Assembly: GCA_020161295.1 (NCBI GenBank) | Contig: JAIUOA010000021.1 | Location: 1 to 36,466, forward strand | DNA from: Bacillota bacterium | Lineage (GTDB): Bacteria > Bacillota > Clostridia > Peptostreptococcales > Acidaminobacteraceae | Direction of reading: 5' to 3' | Length of the DNA: 36,466 nucleotides | Shown: piece by piece, positions 7,187-13,207 of the stretch | How the letters are laid out: each line of letters starts with the position of its first letter | How positions within the stretch are numbered: the stretch's first letter is position 1 | Position numbers and translations under genes: made by a program | Notes under the pieces: generated by a model | The model's input: the letters and a program-made list of their open reading frames with translations, nothing else | Told to the model about the DNA's origin: nothing | Database searches by the model: none

Positions 7187-8248
7187 TTATAATCCGTATA
7201 CCAGTGACGCCGCAACAGCGACGCCCAGACTAATCGTGGCCTCCAGATCGGTCATGGCGCTGTAGTTATAATGGGTATGAACGTAACGCGATGGCACGCC
7301 GAGCACGAGCACGGGTACGGCTTTGCCCTCTGTATGGATGCGGCCTGCATTCGTTCCGCCCTTAAGTCTGACGGCGCTTTGATATGGGATTCCCTCACGG
7401 TCAGCGATGGCCTTTGCGTGATTGATGAAGCCGCGGTGGCTGACATAGCTTGAATCGAGATGACGAATTTGCGTTCCTTTGGTAAGGGCGCATTGCGTGG
7501 TATAACTGTCGAAATACAGGTCGTCTGCAGGAGACCCTTCGAATACGATGGCGTAATCGGGCTTTACCACTTGGCTGGTGACGTGAGCGCCACGGGTGCC
7601 CACTTCTTCCTGAGAAGCCAATGCGCCGATGACATCCACTCCAGGATCGCCGTTTTCTGAAAGGCGTTTCATGGCTTCGATGACGGCCACACAGCCGAGG
7701 CGGTTATCAAAGGCTTTTCCGAACAGGATATCCGTAGCGGGATTATAACTGAACCCCACCTCTGGTGCGATGGGATCGCCCACCTGAATGCCTAGTAGAT
7801 CAGTGACCTCCGAACGCGTGGTGACCCCCACATCGATGAGCAGCGATTCCATTTCCAGAGGAGCTGCTTTCTCTTTTTCAGTCATGAAGTGCGGAGGCTT
7901 CGATGCGACGATGCCGCGGACCAGCTGACCGTTTTCGGTCTTGATCATAACGGTGTGTGCGGGAATATTAGTAGGAACCCAGCCACCCAGCGGTGCGATG
8001 CTGATTAAGCCATTGGCACGAATGCTTTGAACCATGAAGCCCACTTCATCCAGATGGGCATCCAGCATCACGGTTTTACGTTTTCCGGTGTTGGTTTTTA
8101 GCTTGAGATAGACATTATGCATGGCGTCTACTTCTATGTCCATATAGGCTTCGTATGATGCCAGGTGCTTTTTAACCACGGCGACGACATCCTCTTCAAA
8201 GCCGGAAGGTCCAAAGGCGGTGGTCATCTCTTCGATCAAGTTTAGCAT
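7187..8248 (-). CDS. M42 family metallopeptidase (glutamyl aminopeptidase-like)
   Basis: The 353-aa product has the M42 layout of a PDZ-like insertion within a zinc-dependent exopeptidase fold. Metal and catalytic positions appear in order: DAHLDEVGF, GKAFDNRLGC, SQEEVGTRGA, a Glu in VFEGSPADD and the late HTHYNYS. Relatives are cytoplasmic cobalt- or zinc-dependent aminopeptidases forming large tetrahedral dodecamers that trim peptides. The start at 8248 is chosen over the in-frame codon at 8269 because GGAGG precedes it. It is a single-gene unit, convergent with cutC and divergent from the GNAT gene. Confidence 0.93.
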   Translation of the reverse strand: MLNLIEEMTTAFGPSGFEEDVVAVVKKHLASYEAYMDIEVDAMHNVYLKLKTNTGKRKTVMLDAHLDEVGFMVQSIRANGLISIAPLGGWVPTNIPAHTVMIKTENGQLVRGIVASKPPHFMTEKEKAAPLEMESLLIDVGVTTRSEVTDLLGIQVGDPIAPEVGFSYNPATDILFGKAFDNRLGCVAVIEAMKRLSENGDPGVDVIGALASQEEVGTRGAHVTSQVVKPDYAIVFEGSPADDLYFDSYTTQCALTKGTQIRHLDSSYVSHRGFINHAKAIADREGIPYQSAVRLKGGTNAGRIHTEGKAVPVLVLGVPSRYVHTHYNYSAMTDLEATISLGVAVAASLVYGL

Positions 8249-8276
8249 GTTTCGTCCTCCATTTACCAAAAGGTTA

Positions 8277-8285
8277 TGTTATAAT
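8277..8285 (+). promoter_or_regulatory. Extended -10 promoter for the GNAT-DUF3810-MFS operon
   Basis: TGT followed by TATAAT (8280-8285) forms an extended -10; no good -35 is seen. Transcription from about 8292 would make an ATG at 8293 leaderless and supports translation from 8350. A GTTTCG-N5-CGAAAC dyad (8320-8336) falls in the leader just before the ribosome binding site and may act as a hairpin or operator. Confidence 0.55.
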
Positions 8286-8349
8286 TATAGCATTGATGTC
8301 CCTGATAAAAAAAGATAAAGTTTCGACTAGCGAAACAAAAGAGAGGCTT

Positions 8350-8907
8350 ATGACACCTAAACCAAAACCAGCCCCAAATCATCCGATTTTAGAGACCGAA
8401 CGCCTGATTCTAAGGGCTCTCAGCCAAGAGGACGAAGACGCCATCTTTAGACTAAGGTCTCATCCAGAAACCTTCAAATATGTCGATATTAAGCCTTATG
8501 CCTCTGTGGAGCGGGCACGCAATTTTATAAAGGCAGTGGAAAAGGACATCGCAAATGGCGAGGCCTTTTTCTGGGGTGTCGCGCTAAAGGATACGGATAC
8601 CGTCATCGGTACGGTCTGCTTATGGAATTTTCAAAAATTTAAGTCGCACGCAGAAATGGGCTTCGAAATCCTCCCATCAGAGCATGGGAAGGGCTATGGA
8701 ACCGAAGCCGTAAGTGCAGTGCTTCACTGGATGGATAAACAGGAGGACTTCGAAATTATCGATGGCATCACTCATGAGGAAAACCTCCCATCTCGAAAGC
8801 TCTTAGAAAAATCAGGCTTTCAACACCTCGGCATCGCAGTGGACATCGATCCAGAAATCGATGAGCCACGGACCATGCTTTTATATCGATTAGTCCGCCG
8901 TCCCTAA
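8350..8907 (+). CDS. GNAT family N-acetyltransferase (RimJ/RimL type)
   Basis: The 185-aa product begins its conserved part at LETERLILRALSQEDEDAIF and continues with MGFEILPSEHGKGYGTEAVSAVL, the acetyl-CoA pyrophosphate loop, then ENLPSRKLLEKSGF, typical of the RimJ/RimL-like Acetyltransf_3 group. It transfers acetyl from acetyl-CoA to an amine, possibly a protein N-terminus, an amino acid or a small molecule; the substrate cannot be told. The start at 8350 has GAGAGG upstream; the longer in-frame ORF from 8293 would begin at the predicted transcription start. It is first of three genes spaced 12 and 8 bp apart. Confidence 0.87.
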   Translation: MTPKPKPAPNHPILETERLILRALSQEDEDAIFRLRSHPETFKYVDIKPYASVERARNFIKAVEKDIANGEAFFWGVALKDTDTVIGTVCLWNFQKFKSHAEMGFEILPSEHGKGYGTEAVSAVLHWMDKQEDFEIIDGITHEENLPSRKLLEKSGFQHLGIAVDIDPEIDEPRTMLLYRLVRRP

Positions 8908-8919
8908 AGGAGACCCTGT

Positions 8920-10059
8920 ATGGAACAGACACCTAAGACACCAAACGGAAAACCGATAAAATCTAGAAAACCACTGAATGGCGACGTGATTCTAAAAGAG
9001 CTGATTCCTTTTTTGATCGCGCTTTTGGTGTTGGCCATTAGTGAGAATATCCCCCATCAGCAAGCCGGTTACGAGCGCTTTTTCGCCACGACACTGAATA
9101 AATGGACCATCAGCTTGCTCAGTCTGGGGACGGGGTGGTTGAAGCTCTCCTTAGGGGAGATGATCGTCTATGCCCATGCAGTGGCGGTTCCCATCGTGGC
9201 ACTGATATTGCTGGTCAAGCTCTTTAAAGGCGGCTTTTTAAAGAGCGTTCTGAGACTGTCCCAGTATATTTGCGTGCTTTATATCCTCTTTATGACACTT
9301 TGGGGATTTAATTATCACAGGCAGTCCATCGCTGTGACCATGGGCTTTGAAGTGCGTCCCTATGCGAAGGATGAGCTCTATGCCCTTACGGAATCGCTGA
9401 TTAAGCAGGCGAACGCGCTGCGCGTCCACCAGATGGAGGATGATCAGGGCGTGATGACCATCACTGGCACCTATAAGGAAATCTTTGCCCGCGCCTATAA
9501 GGGCTACGACGTTCTCGGGGAGCAGGTGAAGTCCCTGAGCGGTCTTTACGGGAAACCGAAGCCGGTCCTTGCATCAGAAGCCATGCTATACACCGGGATT
9601 ACAGGGGTTTATTTTCCCTTTACGGCGGAGGCCAATGTGAACATTCTCATCCCAGACCTTTTGTTGCCCGCCACGACGCTACACGAAATGGCACATCAAC
9701 GTGGGATTGCCCCAGAGGATGAAGCGAACTTCATCGCCTATTTGGCGGCCATGGCGCATCCAGATCGGGATTTTAAGTATTCGGGCACCGTCATGGCGCT
9801 GATCTATAGCATGAACGCCCTTTACAGGCAGGATGCCGATTTGGCCATGACGCTGAGAGACACTTATTCAGAGGGGCTCAGCCGCGACGTCATCAGTTAC
9901 TCGCGTTTTTGGGATGCCTATGAAGGGCAGGCGACTGAAACGGCCGATCGCGTAAACGACACCTATTTAAAAGCAAACCGACAGGAAGAAGGCGTCAGAA
10001 GCTATGGCCTGATGGTCGACCTGCTCATCGGTTACTATATGCACGAACAAACACCTTAG
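8920..10059 (+). CDS. DUF3810 membrane protein with zincin-like HExxH motif
   Basis: The 379-aa product has about three transmembrane segments in its first 140 residues, then a soluble domain ending in a DUF3810-type core: LHEMAHQRG with His255, Glu256 and His259 as a zincin-like metal site, followed by EDEANFIAYLA, where Glu266 or Glu268 may be a further ligand. This suggests a membrane-anchored metalloprotease, though no substrate is known for the family. The start has AAAGGAG upstream. It is co-transcribed with GNAT and MFS genes, which does not clarify its role. Confidence 0.82.
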   Translation: MEQTPKTPNGKPIKSRKPLNGDVILKELIPFLIALLVLAISENIPHQQAGYERFFATTLNKWTISLLSLGTGWLKLSLGEMIVYAHAVAVPIVALILLVKLFKGGFLKSVLRLSQYICVLYILFMTLWGFNYHRQSIAVTMGFEVRPYAKDELYALTESLIKQANALRVHQMEDDQGVMTITGTYKEIFARAYKGYDVLGEQVKSLSGLYGKPKPVLASEAMLYTGITGVYFPFTAEANVNILIPDLLLPATTLHEMAHQRGIAPEDEANFIAYLAAMAHPDRDFKYSGTVMALIYSMNALYRQDADLAMTLRDTYSEGLSRDVISYSRFWDAYEGQATETADRVNDTYLKANRQEEGVRSYGLMVDLLIGYYMHEQTP

Positions 10060-10067
10060 GAGGCGAC

Positions 10068-11237
10068 ATGGCAACCACGATCTTATTACTTATCATTTAT
10101 TCCGCATTTATCAGCCTCGGACTCCCCGATGCGCTTTTGGGGGTCGCATGGCCCATCATAAGAGGTGATTTTGACCTCGCACTGGACGCGGCGGGCATCA
10201 TCTCCATCGTCGTCACCGTCGGGACCATCGCCAGCAGCTTGCTCAGCGGGAAACTCATCAAGCGCTTCGGCGAAGGGAAAATCACCCTAATCAGCGGTCT
10301 GATGACGGGACTGGCCTTACTGGGAAATGGTCTGGCACCTTCCTACGCTTGGTTTATAGTCCTCGCCTTACCGTTAGGCTTCGGTGCAGGTTCCGTGGAC
10401 ACAGCCCTAAACCACTATGTAGCGCTTCACTTTAAAGCCCATCACATGAACTGGCTTCATTCCTTCTGGGGCGTAGGCGCAACCGCTGGACCAGTGTTGA
10501 TGGCTGCCATCATGGGCGATTCTGGCTCATGGCGTGGTGGCTATCTCACCGTGGCAGGTATTCAGCTGGCACTGGCCTTTATCATCTTGATCAGTCTACC
10601 TTTATGGGGCCTCCATGCGAAAACCCATCCGCTGAATGCACCCTCTGAAACAGAAACGGCACCCGAAGGTTCTAAGCAATCTGTGCTTAAACGAAAAGGG
10701 GTACCATTTGCGCTTTTAATCTTCTTATTTTATTGTGCTGGCGAGTACGCCATGGGATTATGGGGCGCCAGCTATCTGGTGGAGACGGGTAAGATGACAC
10801 TTGAAAATGCTGCCAGAAGCGTGGCCATCTACTACGGTGGTATCACAGCCGGTCGAATCCTCTCAGGCTTCATCTCCTTCAAGCTGGATAACCGAAGCCT
10901 AATCAAGCTGGGAATCGGCATCGCATTTCTCGGAGCAGTTCTCCTCATCTTCTCGAAGAGTGCACTAATCGCCACTGCGGCGTTTATGCTCATCGGTCTA
11001 GGCTTCGCCCCTGTGTTTCCAGGGATGGTACATGAAACACCAAAGCGCTTCGGCGCTGAGGCCGCCCAATCTATCATCGGTTTTCAAATGACAGCCGCAT
11101 ATGTAGGTATCGCTGTCTTCCCGCCGCTGCTGGGCATCGTTTTAGATAAGACGGGAACAGGCATTTTCCCTGCATTTATCGTCTTCTGCGTCGCCATGCT
11201 TTACATGCTTCAAAGAAGGCTTAATCAGCTGACCTAA
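10068..11237 (+). CDS. Major facilitator superfamily transporter
   Basis: The 389-aa product has about 12 hydrophobic segments in two halves, with a hydrophilic loop near residues 185-210. The first half carries an MFS loop (SGKLIKRFGEGKITLISG) and GFGAGSVDTALNHYVALHF plus NWLHSFWGVGATAGP, a pattern seen in the FucP-like/Bmr-unassigned MFS group. It would move a small solute by ion coupling; the substrate is unknown. AGGAGG lies just upstream of ATG 10068. Its last 17 bp overlap the end of the convergent membrane protein gene, leaving no room for a separate terminator. Confidence 0.9.
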   Translation: MATTILLLIIYSAFISLGLPDALLGVAWPIIRGDFDLALDAAGIISIVVTVGTIASSLLSGKLIKRFGEGKITLISGLMTGLALLGNGLAPSYAWFIVLALPLGFGAGSVDTALNHYVALHFKAHHMNWLHSFWGVGATAGPVLMAAIMGDSGSWRGGYLTVAGIQLALAFIILISLPLWGLHAKTHPLNAPSETETAPEGSKQSVLKRKGVPFALLIFLFYCAGEYAMGLWGASYLVETGKMTLENAARSVAIYYGGITAGRILSGFISFKLDNRSLIKLGIGIAFLGAVLLIFSKSALIATAAFMLIGLGFAPVFPGMVHETPKRFGAEAAQSIIGFQMTAAYVGIAVFPPLLGIVLDKTGTGIFPAFIVFCVAMLYMLQRRLNQLT

Positions 11238-11901
11238 GCGGCTTTAATAACAGTCCTACGAATCCGATCCAAGGAATTAGAGAAAGCAGTGAAAAAATAA
11301 GTCCGAGCACGCCAGCAGAAGAGGGAATGCTCATCAAAATAGCCGACGCTAAACCAAAATAGCCGAGGCTTTTTTTATATTTGGGATTCTCAAGCAGCGC
11401 CCAGGCATAAAGCAGTAAAACGAAGGCGTTTAAGAGATAATAGACGTTAAAGGCCGTTCCGGTATACCCGGCAAACAACCCTTCACCTGCTGCGAGGTAG
11501 ATAAATTTCGACGCCTCAGGGGCAGCGAAATAGTGGGTGCTAAGTGACCAAAACTCGAAGCTGGGATTGGTGGTATAATAAAGCGTGATACCGATAATCC
11601 CTAGTACCAGCGCCACTAACGACCGTTTTGGCGCGGTGGGCCACAGCATGATGGACAGCGAAAGATAGATGAAGATAATCAGCGTATTATTAAATAGGTA
11701 GAGTAAATCTAGGCTAAGCAAACCGAGCAACCAATTTTCCCGAAATAGCTCGAAAAATCCTGCCACTGACTCAGGGGGGGGTGAGACCAAGTAGATGACC
11801 ACTTGGACGGGGATCAGCGCCAGCATAGCCACTGCGCACCACCATGTAAACCTAAGGAGTGGTTTCCAGTCCACGGAAGGCGATAAAGCGGATGGGTTCA
11901 T
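11221..11901 (-). CDS. Integral membrane protein of unknown function (six-TM)
   Basis: The 226-aa product has about six strongly hydrophobic segments and little else. Its length and layout recall DUF4386-type membrane proteins, but no diagnostic motif is seen and that assignment is tentative. The start at 11901 is supported by AGGAGG six bases upstream. It is the last gene of the TetR-flavodoxin operon, only 9 bp after the flavodoxin gene, and its 3' end overlaps the MFS gene. Co-regulation with the flavodoxin under a TetR repressor suggests a stress or detoxification setting, as inference. Confidence 0.65.
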   Translation of the reverse strand: MNPSALSPSVDWKPLLRFTWWCAVAMLALIPVQVVIYLVSPPPESVAGFFELFRENWLLGLLSLDLLYLFNNTLIIFIYLSLSIMLWPTAPKRSLVALVLGIIGITLYYTTNPSFEFWSLSTHYFAAPEASKFIYLAAGEGLFAGYTGTAFNVYYLLNAFVLLLYAWALLENPKYKKSLGYFGLASAILMSIPSSAGVLGLIFSLLSLIPWIGFVGLLLKPLRSAD

Positions 11902-11910
11902 GACGACCTC

Positions 11911-12378
11911 CTATAATAGGGCTTTAATGTCGCGCACCAGCTTGATGATTTTGATTTCCCTGCCCCAGTTGTACCAATGTATTTTAGCCGCATGCACCAC
12001 TTTTCCGCCGCGTGCTTCGATTTCTCGCGTCATCATGCGCACCGCTTGATTTCCACCCATGGCATTTAGAGGGAAGAACTCAGTGGTGTACAGGACACAG
12101 CGCTTGCCCTTAAGTCCCTCCACAGAGGTAATGGCTTTCATGATGCCAGGCGATGCGGCGAAGCCTCTGACGGGGCCACCGAAAATCAGGAGATCCGCCT
12201 CCTTGATGACTGGGACCTTATTGATTTTGATGTTGTTTGGATCCATGCTCCGTTCGTCGGAGGACTGGATGTGTGTCAGTGCGACGGTATGACCAAGCTG
12301 CTCGAAATTTGTCTTGATGGTGTTTGCCACATGCAAGCTGTTGCCGGTTTGAGAATGGGCGATGATTTGAATGTTCAT
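11911..12378 (-). CDS. Flavodoxin-family protein
   Basis: The 155-aa product shows the flavodoxin fold signature: an N-terminal strand followed by the phosphate-binding loop HSQTGNSLHVA, then a central LLIFGGPVRGF segment and a FFPLNAMGG loop. It should bind FMN and act in electron transfer or as a small reductase. Length is that of short-chain flavodoxins. Its ribosome binding site GGAGGG lies inside the end of the TetR gene, so expression is likely coupled to the regulator. The redox partner is not evident. Confidence 0.85.
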   Translation of the reverse strand: MNIQIIAHSQTGNSLHVANTIKTNFEQLGHTVALTHIQSSDERSMDPNNIKINKVPVIKEADLLIFGGPVRGFAASPGIMKAITSVEGLKGKRCVLYTTEFFPLNAMGGNQAVRMMTREIEARGGKVVHAAKIHWYNWGREIKIIKLVRDIKALL

Positions 12379-12381
12379 TTT

Positions 12382-12993
12382 TTAACCCTCCATTTTTAAT
12401 AGATATGAAATCAATTGATTCAGTTCTTCGTAGACATCGTTCTCTGTTAAACTGCCGTTTTTTGAAAGGGAAAGCATGATCATGCCCTCCAGTGAATAGA
12501 TGATGGTCTTCGCCACGATTTCGACGGCATCCGCTGACAGGACACCGAGCTTCACAAGCCCGCCGAAGGTTTCAAACCAGCCTTCGCTAAAGCTAGCCTC
12601 CAGTAGGGTATATTCCTGGTCGTCTTCGGGCTTACTAAAATTATGAAAGTAGAAAAATCGGAACACGGTGGGGTGTTTAAAAAAATACTGCGCATAGAGG
12701 TGAAAGATCTCTTTAATTTGAGAGATGAGCGCCGCCTTATGGGCACCTGTCGGTGGAGGCGTGGCTTTCTTTAGGTCCATCACCATGTCGCCGATCATTT
12801 CAAGTCGTAGGGTCCATAATAAAGCATTTAAGTCTTTGAAATAATGGTACATAATGGGGTATGAATACCCTGTGAGGTCGGCGACGCGCCTGACGGTGAC
12901 GGCTTCGTGCCCATCGCTTAGGACGATGGATTTCGCCGCTTCCAGTAAAACGCGCTGCGTCTCGGTTCTTTTTGAGACTTTTATGTTCGCCAT
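12382..12993 (-). CDS. TetR/AcrR family transcriptional regulator
   Basis: The 203-aa product has an N-terminal helix-turn-helix (about residues 10-58), with VTVRRVADLTGYSYPIMYHYFKD as the recognition region, and a helical ligand-binding domain after it. It starts at ATG 12993 after GAAAGGAT. It is the first gene of an operon with a flavodoxin and a membrane protein. Two identical palindromes lie between its promoter and its start codon, the classical arrangement for an autorepressor released by a small ligand. The ligand is unknown. Confidence 0.93.
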   Translation of the reverse strand: MANIKVSKRTETQRVLLEAAKSIVLSDGHEAVTVRRVADLTGYSYPIMYHYFKDLNALLWTLRLEMIGDMVMDLKKATPPPTGAHKAALISQIKEIFHLYAQYFFKHPTVFRFFYFHNFSKPEDDQEYTLLEASFSEGWFETFGGLVKLGVLSADAVEIVAKTIIYSLEGMIMLSLSKNGSLTENDVYEELNQLISYLLKMEG

Positions 12994-13039
12994 GGGTTAT
13001 CCTTTCGCGAGTGATTATCGATGGTAAAATTTTGGTTTA

Positions 13040-13072
13040 TTTAACTAAGTTAAAATGTTTAACTAAGTTAAA
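13040..13072. promoter_or_regulatory. Tandem TetR-type operators
   Basis: TTTAACTAAGTTAAA occurs twice (13040-13054 and 13058-13072), each copy a perfect 7-1-7 palindrome, with starts 18 bp apart. Both lie from the -10 box to just past the expected transcription start of the TetR operon promoter. They are the best candidate autoregulatory sites for the TetR protein at 12382-12993. Confidence 0.85.
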
Positions 13073-13099
13073 TTTACGCTTATTTTTGGTGCCTGTCAA
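13071..13099 (-). promoter_or_regulatory. Sigma-A promoter of the TetR-flavodoxin operon
   Basis: On the minus strand TTGACA (13094-13099) and TAAATT (13071-13076) are 17 bp apart, reading toward the TetR gene. The -10 box touches the first of the two operators. Confidence 0.75.
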
Positions 13100-13149
13100 G
13101 CGCCAGCACCATAAAAAATAAAGTTTATATGAACTTGTAAAAAACCAAA

Positions 13150-13187
13150 TTGACAACCCATATAATGAAACGTATAATTGTATACAA
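13150..13187 (+). promoter_or_regulatory. Sigma-A promoter of the acn-idh/cit operon with overlapping palindrome
   Basis: TTGACA (13150-13155) and TATAAT (13173-13178) are separated by exactly 17 bp, a consensus promoter. A perfect palindrome TTGTATACAA (13178-13187) starts at the last base of the -10 and covers the transcription start. The pattern resembles operators of FadR-type GntR regulators, so a metabolite-sensing repressor probably governs the operon. No GntR gene is in the window. Confidence 0.75.
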
Positions 13188-13207
13188 AAATACAAAGGAT
13201 GTGTGTG

